DNA of 64,000 nt from assembly GCF_049306965.1 (NCBI RefSeq), contig NC_133197.1, positions 2,008,501 through 2,072,500 on the forward strand, in the 5' to 3' direction. Position numbers and translations under genes: made by a program. Shown one piece after another: positions 35,438 through 47,869 of this stretch. The first letter of the stretch is position 1; each line of letters starts with the position of its first letter. The notes under the pieces were generated by a model, which saw nothing but the letters and a program-made list of their open reading frames with translations, was not told the DNA's origin and did not search any database. The stretch comes from Danio rerio (Eukaryota; Chordata; Actinopteri; Cypriniformes; Danionidae).

Positions 35438-36069
35438 CATGTTAGCAGTTCTGGTTCCCTCGTCCCAGAGTCAGTGGGTTATTTGAATGGGATTTTGGTT
35501 AAATGGCTTAAATAAGGTTGGTGGCAAACACAAACTTAAGATTTCACGATTTATACAACGACACTAAACACATCACTCTTGACTTTTAAAAGTTGCTCAA
35601 TGGGTCTACAGGCGATGTCGGACTTTTACGTCATCGAGCTGAACTGGTCTGAAATGAAGCCCGCTTTTTTTTCTGCTTTCTGGTTATTTATTTAGTTTTA
35701 GAAATAGTATTTTGATGCGTTTATCTAATTAGAGATTCACATTGTGTATCGATAATGCCTTCACTTGTAGAGATCGTCATGAGATGTTGATCGTTTATTT
35801 TAATAAAATGATTTTATGAAGATACTGCTGACCATAGTGCAGTCTGACTCTCGCCTGTTCTTTGTAATACTAATGTGTGAATAAGTGTGTAAAGTGTATA
35901 TATTTGATTGCTGACATTTAAACATGATCTAAGGGGTCTTATAATGAAAATCTTGGTATACCAAGGCATAGTAGAATAATACAAGAAAAGGGCATACTGT
36001 GAGCCTCAAGCACCACTGTTTCCTTGTTCTCATGTGAATTCCATAAGTATAAAACTCCAGTGGACAACC

Positions 36070-37465
36070 GGGACCTGTTTCAGAAAGGAGGTTAAGTGTA
36101 AACTCTGATTATTTTAACCCTGAAATGAGAGAAACTGGGTTTTCTGTTTCAGAATGGCAGGTTTGTCAAACTGGAGAAAGCAGGGTAAGTCAAGCCTGTT
36201 TCTGAAAGAGAGGTAACTTTAACTCAAAGTCAGTTACCGTGGTCACTTACTCTGTAAACCTAACCTGGTCAGGAGCAGGTGTTATTCTCTAAACTCAGAG
36301 TTTCTGTCGGTCTCCTCCCCTTTTTTTAAAGACGAATCGCTATTTCTCGCCTTAGCCTTACGTCTCCACCCACCTATTTTAATGCTCATTTTAGAGATGT
36401 GCATAAAAACGATTGATGGAAACATCATGATGCACTTAACTTTTGAAAATACGCATAAAAAACATGCATAACTGAGTAGGATAAACTTTTATTCGATAGA
36501 AAAGATGCGCATAAACTGCAATGGAAACACTTTTACTGAACAAATTACAGTATGTCCTTTAAAAAAGGTCATGATCATATGATGATGAAATTGTGTGTGA
36601 ATGGACAAACCAGCAGGCTGAGCACACTGTAACACGTCTTAAATGTTGTTTTAGTCATTCTAAAATGCCTGAACTGTTTCAGTATTAGTGTATATTATTA
36701 ATTACCTCTGAGTTTCTGGAGCGTGTCAAGAGTCTCCGCGTCTTATGGCTTCAAACGCTGCTTTATTCGCATCTGCAATATTCCAGTTTTGCACATAAAT
36801 GTATGTAATATATTTGGATGGAAACATATTGCCTACATTTCAGCCACACAAAGCAAAGTCATGTACGAGAATGGCTTGTCCTTTTTTAATAAATAATTAG
36901 CTTAAATTCACTGACCTTAGGCATGTACTGTTACTAGATTAATGGGATTATTATTCTTTCTAAAAACTATTAATTAGTTCTGCTTACATTATAAATGTTA
37001 TATCAACCTCTATCACTTGATCAACAAAAAAGGCAGACACACAAGTGCACTGTTAAATCTATTAAAACTGATAAACGTGTATAAAACTTTACAAAAAGAT
37101 TATAAACGTCACACATTACATTACTTATTTTATTATACTTCAATATTTAAATACCTTAAATGTAAAATTATGCATTAACTTGAGCAGCTGTTTTCCCAGG
37201 CTGTCTCAGTTTCACTGATGGTTGCTTCTTTTCAAATATATACGCTCATATTTGCTATAACTTTGCATGATCACATCAAGTTCAGCTGGAGAAAGAAATG
37301 GTGATCTCTTTTTTCCAGATGTTGCTAAGGTCACTCGTAATATCTGCACTCCATTGATGATGCCTTTTTATAGTTGTGGTGCGCGCGCTTAACTCTGAGT
37401 TGGTCTAATCAAAGTTGATTGACCGAATTCAGATCCGCTATTCTGAAACTGAAAACTCTGAGTTT
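36070..37465. mobile_element. Harbinger-like element with nested MITE
   Basis: Begins ACCTGTTTCAGAAAGGAGGT with further TGTTTCAGAA repeats just inside, and ends in ATTCTGAAACTGAAAACTCTG. Interrupts a sequence that is continuous in units 1 and 3 (GGACAAC...CATTC). About 36400-36850 is a decayed copy of the MITE found complete at 38017-38687. The rest has no clear ORF. Confidence 0.5.
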
Positions 37466-38016
37466 TTAATCAGATCATTCTGAAGACAAAACAAACTGTG
37501 ACAAGACGTACGGGCCACGCCCTCCACATTTACATGTATGCCTACTTTAGGTCATTCATTCGGACCTGGCGAGCAGCTGACATCAAGAGAACACGACTCG
37601 TATTCAGCTCTAAGATCATACAAAAGCTCTGAGATCATTAATTTGCACGCCTCAGGCTGCGTTTGATGTCAAATGTTTTCTAGTGATACAACAGTGATCA
37701 TTTTCCTCCCTTAGTTATTTTAAGCTTATATTTCACTTATTATGAATGTGGGACTTTTATGTTACAGAGTAACGACAGTGCGAGACATGTTTCAAACTCG
37801 CCTCAGGACGCAAAATGCAAGATTTACAGATTACACATTTACTCATCTCCAGTCTGAAGAGGTATAAGGTATGTTTAACTACATCTTTTGCTAATGTATC
37901 GTGTTTATTATGAAATTTGAAGCGTGTTTCAACAAACACATCTAGATGCTGATTCATCAAATCACTCAGCTCAACTGTCATCTGTTCATACAGAGGCTGA
38001 TACTAAATCCTGGATT

Positions 38017-38687
38017 CAATAGCTATGTTTCCATCCACCTATTTTGCAAATGCGCATAAAAAAAACAGTTGATGGAAACGCCATGATGTGCATCAATTTT
38101 GAAAATGCGCATAAAAAACTTATGCGCCTAACTGGGTAGGATAAACTTTTTATTTGATAAGAAAAGATGTGCATAAACTGCGATGGAAACACTTTTACCG
38201 CACAAACTCCAGCATGCGCTTTAAAAAAGGTCATGTGATTTTGTTAAAAGAGATCATGTGATGCTTAAAATGTGTGTGAATGGATAAAACGTCAGGCTGA
38301 GCACATTATAAAACATCTGAAATGTTGTTCTGGTCATTATAAAACGCTTTACCATTTCAGTATTAATGTTATTATATTATTAATGACCTCCAGAATCTAG
38401 AGCGCCTGTGCTCCGCGTCTGACACCTTCAAACACCACTGCGCGCTCACTGCTTGTCAGGATTGTCTTCTGAGGCGCATTCATTTAAAAAAGATTGATGC
38501 AGCTTCTCCTACTGCAGCAAATGCAGTTTTTACTGTTGATATTTGGCGCCAGTTAATCAGGAAGTGACGATTTTGTTCGCTTTGACTCGTTGGATGGAAA
38601 CGCCGCTTCATTCGCACAACTTTTATGCGATAATCCAGTTTTGCGCATAAAGTTTATTCGCATTTTTGGATGGAAACGTAGCTATTG
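38017..38687. mobile_element. MITE with GTTTCCATCCA inverted ends
   Basis: Terminal inverted repeats CAATAGCTATGTTTCCATCC and GGATGGAAACGTAGCTATTG. The interior repeats GATGGAAAC and GCGCATAAA in inverted pairs. Non-coding; superfamily not assigned. Confidence 0.7.
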
Positions 38688-38887
38688 TCTTTGACAACAT
38701 AGCTTCAAAATACAATGTGATACATCTCTATCACTTTCGTCAAGTTTTGCTGTAATTCAGCCTTTATCAACAACAGATCTGGTGAGCAGAATAAATGATA
38801 TGATAGTGTGTTGCTTTTGGCTAGACTGGTCAAATTTGCCGCGTTTTTGTTGCTCCACCGTTGATGTTGCTCCCGCCCATTTTATAC

Positions 38888-38961
38888 AGTCATCGCTCCC
38901 GTCTCGCCGTGATGACGTCAGCACTGACGCGTTCAATCAGCGTCGAGGCTTCAGAGCTGAG
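38888..38961 (+). promoter_or_regulatory. Unit 5 promoter core and exon 1
   Basis: CRE palindrome TGACGTCA at 38913-38920; exon ends at 38961 before GTGAGTCGTT. Confidence 0.68.
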
Positions 38962-39484
38962 GTGAGTCGTTGACGCTTTTTCTCGTGTTTACTCAACAAT
39001 AAAACACACTTTACAGTTTATTAAAGCGACAATCTGCGACTAGTTTCCGCATTGAGTTCACCTCTATCTGTGTGTCTGCTGACCAAAACAATACAGCAGG
39101 CAGAGAGCAGCTCTGAGAGGAAGATTTGAGCTCAGTGTTTGGGTTTACTTTGTTAACGTTAGTGTGTTTGAGTTCTTCTCTTGTTTGTATTAGTAATATC
39201 GCAAAGTATCTTAAGGGAAACGATGGGAATATGCTATTGATCCAGAAACATAACGTTAAATAGTTTTTGGCGCTCTTTTTTTATTTTCCAACGGTTTGTC
39301 CTGATTTCTCAGTTTCTGTTGAGACGCGCGACTGCTCGCGATTTCTTTATTGGTGTGAATACATAAACTATATACTGATATAAATGCAGTTTTTAATTAA
39401 TTACAATAGTAATGAGCTCATCCTGCAAACTCTGTCTAAAATGAGCTGATCTTGAATGTTTGTTTAATGAGTAATAGTCTGAGG

Positions 39485-39918
39485 CAGGGATGGGCAATAA
39501 TACATTGAAATGCATTTTAAAATAAAATACCAAACATCTTGCTCGCACAAGCTTTTTCAACTCTGCCCACAAATTTTCTATGGGATTGACATCAGGGCTT
39601 TGTGATGGCCACTCCAAAACATTCACTCTGTTGTCCTTAAAGCACAGTTGAACTAATTTGGCAGTATGCTTACACTCATGGTCTGTTTGGAAGTCCCATT
39701 TGTGGCCAAGTTTTAATTTCCTGGCTGATGTCTTCAGTATTTCTACATAATGTTCTTCCCTCATGATGCCATCTTCACAAAGTATTTTACTGTATTTTAA
39801 AAATACAAGACACTGAAGTATTTTGATACAAAATATTAAGCCATTTTCATAAACTTCATAAAATACAAATTACAAAATGCCAATTTAAAGCATAAAGTGT
39901 AAATACTGCCCATTCCTT
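39485..39918. mobile_element. hAT MITE in intron 1 of unit 5 containing Tc1 sequence
   Basis: Ends CAGGGATGGGCAATAATAC and TACTGCCCATTCCTT are inverted and flanked by GTCTGAGG/GTCTGAGA (39477-39484, 39919-39926). Repeated AAAATAC/GTATTTT motifs are typical of this MITE type. Its centre is replaced or invaded by a Tc1 transposase fragment. Confidence 0.72.
39537..39777 (-). pseudogene. Tc1-like transposase fragment
   Basis: On the minus strand this reads MREEHYVEILKTSARKLKLG, WDFQTDHECKHTAKLV and NVLEWPSQSPDVNPIENLW, the C-terminal half of a Tc1-family DDE transposase including the SPDxNPIENLWAELKK block with its catalytic-region neighbourhood. It is a short piece, missing the N-terminal DNA-binding part and the first two catalytic aspartates' full context, and has internal deletions, so it is not functional. 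Confidence 0.85.
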
Positions 39919-40129
39919 GTCTGAGACTCATCAATATTCAGATCTACAAATATATGTTAATTTTACTGGAGTCACCTGACTCAAGCAAATCACATATTAT
40001 CACAAGATATAACATCATGTTTTTTTCCTCAGTCAGTGTAAATGAATCAGATTTCTCTGTTTGTTCTCCTGAAGCTCTGCCGCCATCAGTGAAAGACAAA
40101 GACAGAGTTTATTGAAGGACAGTGAGAAG

Positions 40130-43100
40130 ATGAGTGATCCAGAACCCTGCAGAATTAAACAGGAAGAGACTGAAGAACTAATAGGTTTGTTTTTATTCAT
40201 TATTATTTAATCTGACATTCGTCTTCGCTGCTGCGTTGATCATAACTGGAGAAAACTGGACTCTCACTGACCGCAGTGAAACTGACCAATCTCCAGCTCT
40301 CTCTGTGAATAAGCTTGAGTTTTCTCCTTCAGTGACTGATGAGTGTCGGTGTGTTCAGATACTGTTGTTTCTCAGTGTCTTGATTCCAGTTTATAAGCAT
40401 GTTCAATACAATCAGTAACATGCACAAGACACTTCAATGCTAGTCACTGCATGCAAATTTGAGTTTAATATCTTGAACTTGAGCGAAAGACATGATTGAA
40501 ACAAATTCAGTGCGTTCGCCGCAAACGTGTTGCGCATTCAGTGCCATTGTAGCGTTTACATGTAATGACTGTATGAATACTTGCTCTCATTAGATGGTAA
40601 AGAGCCCCTATTATGTGTTCTAAAAGGTGGATCAGTCTATAAATAGTCCCATAAAGAGTTAACCAGAGAGATTCAGTACAAGCGGAGCGAATACAAGTTA
40701 CTACACACAATTAAACACATATTTTGCAAGCTGGAGAAAAGGAGGCAACCATTTTGCTGGATTGAAACATTTCTTTTACTAGCGCTGCACAATATGTCAA
40801 TTTAGTTTAGTTTTGATTTTGGCCTCCCCATTGATTATGAAAAAACAGGAATTGAGATCAAATGTCATCATAAGCCTCGCCCTACGTATGACACCAGCAA
40901 ACCAGTAAAATAAAACAAGAGAAGAAGAATGCCTCCCCCTTTCCAGAAATTTGCATTTATTCCTCCACAAAGTAAAATCAGCCCTCGAGTCTGACACCCT
41001 TCACATGGACCAATGGGGCTTCTTCACTCAGTGTCATGGCATTTATTGACACTTTATATATTTTAACCCTGGAAAAAAAGCAAATAATTAACAAACACAA
41101 CTACCCAACCACAAACACATCCAGGTCTTGCATAAGTCACCTTTTGAAGTCACCTTTGCTCTGTTCAAGGCAACCTAGTGAGAGTGCACCCTTAAATGTG
41201 TCGTGTCTATGAAGGGGCCACATCTTAAAAGTGAAAGTGCAAACATATTTGACCACTTACACATCTCAGGCAACCACCAATGCTCTTATTTATCATGGTT
41301 TCACAGTATTGTGATTACTCTAAAATTTAAAACAGCATCTTTACAGTTTAAAATGGCAACTTTACAGTGTAAAGCAAATGTAAAACAAAATCTTTAACAT
41401 TTACCATTTAAGTCGACATTTTTACAGTTTAAAACGTCATCTTTACAATTTAAACGGTATTTTTACAGATTAAAACAGCATCTTTACAGTTTAAAACAGA
41501 TTTAATTCAAAATCTTTAAAATTGACAATTTAATTCGACATTTTTACAGTTTAAAACGGCAATGTGTGTAAATCAAGGTCAAGGTCAAGGTAGGTCAAGG
41601 TAAAATTTATTGTCTACCGTAGGAGAAATTTGTTTTAGAAAAAAAGGTTCTGCTGTACATCGACACCAACAAGACAACATGAAACATACATACACATTAA
41701 AATCTAATCCTAAAATACCTCCTAATATAAATATGATTCCATAAAATCAGTAATTTTAATAACATTTTTATAAAAAAATAAAATAATTAAAGTACCATAT
41801 GCCCCACTGCCCTCTGTTGTGCAAACCAATCCTGTTATCTTAGTCTTTGACCATCCTTCCTGTATGTAAATGTATTTAAACTGAGTGTCTGCTTTACTCG
41901 TTCAGAGTTTATTCGATGACGCCACAGCGACGCTGAGTTCTTATCATTAAAGGATTTTGCTTTGAAGATACCCAAAAGTTCTACCTGGTTTTTGGGTCGT
42001 CTTAGAATTTCACAACAGTTTTGGTTTAAAATGGCAGCTTTACAACATTAACAACATCTTTACAGTTTAAATTGGCATCTTTACAGCATCAACAACATTT
42101 TTACAGTTTAAAACAGCATCTTTACAACATCAACGACATCTTTACAGTTTAAAATGTAAAAACAGCATCAAAGATATACTTAGTTTAAAACGGCATCTTT
42201 ACATTTTAAACAGTATTTTTCCAATTTAAAACTACATCTTTACAGTTTAAAGCGAATTTAAATCAACATCTTTACAATTTTTAATTTAAATCGACGTTTT
42301 TACAATTTAAACAGCATCTTTACAGTTTAAACAGGCATCTTTACAATTTAAAACAGCATCTTTAAAATTTAAAACAAAGTCTTTATGGTTTAAAACCACA
42401 TCTTTACAGTTTAAATCGAATTTAAATCAGCATCTTTAAAATTGACAACTTAAATCGACATTTTTACAGACTAAAACGGCGATGTCGTAAAAATGCATTA
42501 GAACTGAATGTCTGCTGTACTAGTCCAGAGTTTATTCGATGACGCTACAGTGACGCTGAGTTCTTGTCATTAATGGATTCTGCTGTGATTCTTGGGTCGT
42601 CTTAGAATTTCACAACAGTTTTGGTTTAAAATGGCGTCTTTACAACATTAACGACATCTTTACAGTTTAAAATGTTATCGTTACAATTTAAAATGGCAGC
42701 ATCAAAGACATCGTTATAGTTTAAAACGGCATCTTTACAGTTTAAAACAAAATCTTTACAATTTAAAACGGCATCTTTACAATTTAAACGGTATTTTTAC
42801 AATGTAAAATGACATCTTTACAGTTTAAAGCAAATTGAAATCAACATCTTTAAAATTTACAATTCAAAAGGGCATCTTTACAGTTTTTTATATTCAGTTA
42901 TATGTCAATATCTACCTACCTACCTTGTTAAGCCTACTTCAGGATAAGCTAGTTATTCTTTTTGCACTATATTGTGTTCAATGCAGTTTCATTTTTGCAC
43001 TACAAGACTCTTAAAATGTGACTTATTAATTTTCAGATGTAAAGGAGGAGAGTGAAGAACTGAGTGAAGATGAGAAGAAACATCATGTCAAGAGTGAAAA

Positions 43101-44547
43101 AGAAGCTCAATCAGAGAATGAAGATAGTCTTTCAGTGGAAGAAACAGCTGCGAAATGTTCCGCCTGCACTCAGTGTGGGAAGAGTTTCAGCAGCAAATGC
43201 TATCTCAAGATTCACATGATGATCCACACTGGAGAGAAACCCTACAAGTGTTCACACTGCGACAAGAGATTCAGTTGTTCAGGAAACCTTAATGAACACA
43301 TGCTGATCCACACTGGAGAGAAAACACACAAGTGTGATCAGTGCAGCAAAACATTTTTGAGGCCTTCAGAGCTGAAGAACCATCTTAGAGTCCATGCAAA
43401 CGACAGGCCTTATCCATGCTCTGAGTGTGAAAAGAGTTTTACGCAGAAATCCCATTTAAAAGAGCATCTGAAGATCCACAGTGATGTGAGAGAGTTTGTG
43501 TGCGTTGACTGTGGAAAGAGTTTTAAAAGGGCTGAACATCTAAAACGACACCAGACGATCCACACTGAAGAGAACACTTATGAGTGTTCACACTGCAACA
43601 GCACGTTCATACTGGCCGGTACCCTTAAACATCACAAAATGACTCACACTGAAGAGAACCCGTACACTTGTACTCAGTGTGGGAAGAGTTTGACACAAAT
43701 ATCAAACATTAATGGACACCTGCTGCTCTACACTGGAAACAAACCACACAAATGTGAGCAGTGCGGCAAAACATTTTTTAGGCCTTCAGATCTGAAGATC
43801 CATCTGAGAGTTCATGCAATGGAGTCGGCGTATCCATGTTCAGAGTGTGGGAAGGCTTTTCTTACAAATAGACAGTTGAAAGAACACAAGATGATTCACC
43901 CTGAAGTGAAACCGTACAAGTGCTCACACTGCGACAAAACCTTCGGACATTCAGGACACCTGAAAACACATGAGAGGAGCCACACTGAAGAGAAACCGTA
44001 CGAGTGTTCACACTGCGACAAGAGATTCAGACGTCCAGAACACCTGAATACACATGAGATGAGCCACTCTGGAGAGAAAACACACAAATGTGGTCACTGC
44101 GGTAAAGCATTTTTTAGGGCTTCACACCTGAAGAACCATCTTAGAGTTCATACAAACGAGAGGCCCTATCCGTGTTCTGAGTGTGGAGAGAGTTTTAAAC
44201 AAGAATCACATTTAAAAAAACATCAGAAGACCCACACCGGTGCGAGAGAGTTTGTCCGCTCTGAGTGTGAGAAGACTTTTATTAAAGCTGCAGACTTGAA
44301 ACGACACCAGATGACTCACACAGAAGAGAGACCATTCACATGTACTCAGTGTGGGAAGAGTTTTGTCCAATCATCAGACCTTAATAAACATATGCTGAGC
44401 CACACTGCAGAGAAAAAGCAGAATGAAATTTCCCTTCCTGTAAGCTCTACTGTATATTCACAAACACCAAATTTCGCAGTTAATCAGCCCCTGTTATACA
44501 TTATACAAGCTCCTGTTTTGGTTTTGGGGTCTCCAACAACAGGCTGA
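40130..44547 (+). CDS. FiNZ zinc-finger protein, unit 5 (13 intact + 2 degenerate fingers)
   Basis: Coding exons 40130-40184 (exon 2, 40075-40184) and 43037-44547, predicted 521 aa. The FiNZ segment after the junction is DVKEESEELSEDEKKHH: two residues (VK) are missing relative to sisters, an in-frame 6-bp loss. Fifteen finger positions follow. Finger 7 ends LLLY, losing the last zinc histidine, and finger 14 starts VRSEC, losing the first cysteine. Several linkers have drifted (SDVREF, TEENTY, AMESAY, PEVKPY). The protein keeps a long C-terminal tail beginning NEISLPVSSTVYSQTP and ending VLVLGSPTTG, which most sisters have lost to earlier stops. Intron 2 is 2.85 kb with tandem repeats. Probably functional but with more drift than units 2, 4 or 6. 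Confidence 0.88.
40780..41225. repeat. Shared intron 2 block, copy 3 (unit 5), deleted form
   Basis: Shares CTACGTATGACACCAGC and CACATGGACCAATGGGGC-type landmarks with units 3 and 4 but has lost internal segments, including the region of the minus-strand frame. Confidence 0.55.
41320..41575. repeat. Degenerate ~20-bp tandem repeat, part 1
   Basis: Variants of CATCTTTACAGTTTAAAAC recur every ~20-40 bp. Continues after a gap at 42005-42890. Confidence 0.75.
41576..42004. other. Spacer inside the tandem repeat, possibly retroelement-derived
   Basis: Begins with AAGGTCAAGGTCAAGGT repeats. The segment from about 41879 (CTGAGTGTCTGCTTTACTCG to TCACAACAGTTTTGG) recurs at about 42505-42632, so about 620 bp of this intron has been duplicated in tandem. 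The repeated segment could be the end of an LTR, but I cannot confirm it. Confidence 0.45.
42005..42890. repeat. Degenerate ~20-bp tandem repeat, part 2
   Basis: More than thirty variants of ATCTTTACAGTTTAAAAC, with AAATTTAAATC-type subvariants. AT-rich, no coding potential; includes the second copy of the 41879 segment. Confidence 0.75.
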
Positions 44548-45398
44548 TGTGAACACGAGCTCAAATAACACTGTTATTGTCTTATAATATGCAGTTAATT
44601 TTACCAAATGACCCCAACGACTCCCATATGATTTGTTTAGCGATTAATATTTTCCAAACTCTTCTTTTGTGTGACGCCAATCTGCTGTGATTGGTTGATT
44701 GCGTTCAACGCAAGACTCATAGGAAACAACCACCACGGCTTATTATTATAGTGGAGAAACTATGACGTCAGTTTGTATGCAGAACCCTGTAAGCAGTTAG
44801 CATGTTAGCAGTTCTGGGTCCCTCGTCCCAGAGTCAGTGGGTTATTTGAATGGGATTTTGGTTAAATGGCTGAAATAAGGTTGGTGGCAAACACAAACTC
44901 AAGATACTTTCACGATTTATTCTACGACACTAAACACATCACTCTTGACTTTTTAAATTGGTTTTGCTTCTGTAAAATGATGGTTGCTCAATGGGTCTAC
45001 AGACTCATTATACGTCATCGAGCTGAACTGGTCTGGAATGAAGCCCGCTTTTACAGCTTGTGTTGGGCGTTTGGATTTTGTCTGTTTTGGTTCAGTATTT
45101 TCGATAATAGTGTTTCATAGTTTGTAGTGTTTATCTAATTAGGGATTCATATTGTGTGTAGAGAGCGACGCGGTAGCGCAGTAGGTAGTGCTGTCACTTT
45201 ACAACAAGAAGGTCGCTGGTTCAAGCCTTGGCTTGGTTAATTGGCATTTCTGTGTGGAGTTTGCATGTTCTCCACGTGTTTGTGTGGGTTTCCATGTGGG
45301 TGCTCCGGTTTTCCCCACAAGTCCAAAGACATGCTGTACAGGTGAATTGGGTAGGCTAATATTGTCTGTAGTGTATGTGTGTGAATGAGAGTGTATGA

Positions 45399-47000
45399 TA
45401 TACCTGCCAACACTCGTTTTTCCCGGGAGTCTCCCGTATGTCAGACTTACCTTCCGGTTTGTCATTTCTCCCGAAAAACTCCCGAAATTTCAACTCCTTC
45501 CCCCGCTCCTCAGGTGTTTGGTATAATATTTAGAGCATCCTTTCCACTGCACATGACAAGTGTCAGACCGGAATTCATTCATTTCTAATGGAGAGTAGTC
45601 AGGGAGCTGCGTCGATTTCCGATCATCTCTGTATACGTAAAAATTCGGATCCGAATTGAGTCGCAGATCTGTTGAAATATTTTAACTCCTGCAACTCGAC
45701 AGTAAAAACCTTTCTGTTTATAAATGTAAGTAATAAAGTAGTAAAAATATCATTTTTAATGTCTTGGTCCTAACCTTCGACCACCGCCTGTTCCACAATG
45801 CACCAACCCCCTTACGACTCTCCCTATAAGTGGTGGGCCTAAAGAAGGATGGTCCCATGTCGCTCCTTAGGGCTGAACCCGGCCTGGTTTCATGGAAAAA
45901 AAACCCGGCCACCAGGCGCCCGCATACGAGCCCCAACTCGTGGGTGGTGCCCCAGCTGCGCCATACTGGGCGAGGTGGTTTGCCATCTCCAGGTTGGAGG
46001 AAAGACCTTACTCCAGGTGGAAGAGTTCAAGTATCTTGAGGTTTTGTTCACGCGTGAGGGAAGGATGGACTGTGAAGTTGAAAGGCAGATTGGTGCAGCG
46101 GTAGCAGTAATGCGGTCGATGTACCGGACCATTGTGGTGAAGAAGGAGCTAAGCTGAAAGACAAAGCTCTTGATTTACTGGTCAATCTATGTTACTACTC
46201 TCACCTATGGTCATGAGCTTTGGGTCATGACCGAAAGGACAAGATCTCAGCTACAAGCGGCTGAAATGAGTTTCCTTCACAGGGTTTTAGGGCGCACTCT
46301 TATAAACCGGGTGAGGAGCTCTGACACCCGGGAGGAGCTCAGAGTAGAGCTGCTGCTCCTCCACATCGAGAGAAGTCAGCTGAGGTGGCTTGGGCATCTG
46401 TTGCGGATGCCTCCTGGATGCCTACCTAGGGAGGTGTTCCAGGCATGTCCCACTATGTCTCTCGGCTAGCCTGGGAAAGCCTCGGGATCCCTCGGAGGAG
46501 CTGGAAGAAGTGTCTGGGGAGAGGTAATTCTGGGGTTCTCTCCTAAGACTGCTGCCCCCGCAACCCAGCTCTGGATAAGCGAATGAAAATAATGATGATG
46601 ATGATTTTTTTAATGTTGTCTCCACATTTCCTCCAATTTTTTTTAGCACAGAGAATATAGGCTCTTGCTTTTGCACTCCTTTATTTCGGACACTAGAACA
46701 GCTTGGTCCTCCCATGGTGCACATCAGAACTGAAAATTCTGTGTGACTGCCACAAGGGGGCGTACTCTGACAGTTGTGTCTAAATGTTGTGTGCAGTGGA
46801 AAGGGGGCTTAACAACCTCCACTTTTCAGTTTCTTTAGCCTCTGTAAAGAGTTGGACACAGACACATCCTCCACAGGCACCCCCTCCCCCCTCTCTCCAC
46901 CTTTTCGGTTTTTCCAGCCCCTGTAAAGTCTCAAAATTGTAATGGACACAGATACAACCCCGGTCTCACAGATTTTCAGAGATAAATGTTGGCAGGTATG
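45399..47000. mobile_element. hAT element nested in the DANA SINE
   Basis: Ends TATACCTGCCAACACTCG and AAATGTTGGCAGGTATG are inverted; flanked by the perfect 8-bp duplication GTGTATGA (45391-45398, 47001-47008). It contains a LINE 3' fragment (about 45725-46620). Confidence 0.82.
45725..46620 (+). mobile_element. RTE-like (Rex3-type) LINE 3' fragment
   Basis: The + strand reads, in two frames, FKYLEVLFTREGRMDCEVER, IGAAVAVMRSMYRTIVVKKE, then LTYGHELWVMTERTRSQLQA and HIERSQLRWLGHLLRMPPGC LPREVF. This is the C-terminal end of a LINE reverse transcriptase as seen in fish. The 3' end GATAAGCGAATG followed by a GAT repeat fits RTE/Rex3. At least one frameshift and a stop near 46157 separate the pieces. 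Inactive. Confidence 0.75.
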
Positions 47001-47864
47001 GTGTATGAGTGTTTCCCAGTGATAGGTTGCACATAGTAAGGCATCCGCTGGATAAGTTGGTGGTTCATTCCGCTGTGGCGACCCCAGATTAATAAAGGGA
47101 CTAACCCGAAAATAAAATGAATATGCCTTTACTTGTAAAGACAGTCATGACAGATTAGTTTGTTGATTGTTTATTTTAATAAAATGATTTTATGACGATA
47201 CTGTCTCAGTCTTGCCTGTTCTTAATTCAGATGTGTGTGTGTAAAGTGACATTTTAATGTGTTCGTTTAACATTAACGAATTAATGTAATGATATTTTCA
47301 TCATTTTCTTGATGGATGAATAAATAATTGTGTTCTTACATTTTAGATTCTTCTGGAACAGATCAGTTTTGTTAAATGTCTGTCAGCCATCTTGTGACAG
47401 CCTACGTTTGTTTTTAAATTTAAGATAATTTTAATAAAGTGCCTAATTAAAAGTTTTACTTTAATTGATTAAGGTGTTTTTACATACATTAGCGACTGTA
47501 AAAAATGCTTTAAACAGTGCTTTTGTTTCTTCTTTTTTTAAATAAACTTTTATTTAGAAAAGAAGAAATGTACAATATAAATCAGGAAGTAATCTGTAGG
47601 ACACTGAAATACAAGTACATACAATTACAAGGTGATAAGAACAATAATAGAAAGAAAAATAAAGAAAGGGGAATTACGAGATTTAATAAAAATAAAACAT
47701 ACTTTTATAGGTTTTTATTAACTTGAAGATTTTTTGCTCTTAGATAAGTCTATAGCTTTAAGCAAAGGATCAATTTCAATTACAAATGGGCAAATGAGAG
47801 AGTGGATTTAAGAAAAAAATTTTTGTGTATAAAGAATTTTACATATACTAAAAAAAAGTCAAAA

Positions 47865-47869
<5 letters not shown>

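Larger units (their letters stand above)
33664..35870 (+). repeat. Unit 4 downstream conserved block, split by a hAT element
   Basis: Shared 3' block with the CCAAT/ATTGG cluster (about 33930-33970), interrupted in the TTAGCATGTTAGCAGTTCTGG segment by the element at 34085-35437, then continuing to GACCATAGTGCAGTCTGAC near 35830. Confidence 0.75.
35871..38889. other. Intergenic spacer, long type (units 4-5), with two large insertions
   Basis: The spacer resembles that of units 1 and 3 (about 35880-36068, 37470-38010, 38690-38780). It is broken by a Harbinger-like element (36070-37465) and a MITE (38017-38687). No gene found. Confidence 0.6.
45163..47121 (+). mobile_element. DANA SINE, split by a hAT element
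   Basis: Left part 45163-45398 has the tRNA-like head (GCGCAGTAGGTAGTGCTGTC, GGTCGCTGGTTCAAGCC) and body (TTTGCATGTTCTCC). Right part 47001-47121 has the tail (GGATAAGTTGGTGGTTCATT, CCGCTGTGGCGACCCCAGAT, TTAATAAAGGGACTAA). Together they form one zebrafish DANA SINE, and the hAT at 45399-47000 is inside it. Confidence 0.88.
44548..47225 (+). repeat. Unit 5 downstream conserved block, split by SINE/hAT/LINE nest
   Basis: Shared block with CCAAT/ATTGG motifs (about 44680-44700), a perfect TGACGTCA at 44763-44770 where the sisters mostly have TGATGTCA, and the rest of the block, interrupted at about 45163-47120 by a DANA SINE that itself contains other elements. Confidence 0.72.

Noticed and set aside
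41320-42890. Possible CRISPR-like array
   Set aside because: The repeats are degenerate, ~20 bp and AT-rich with no spacer structure, in a vertebrate intron.
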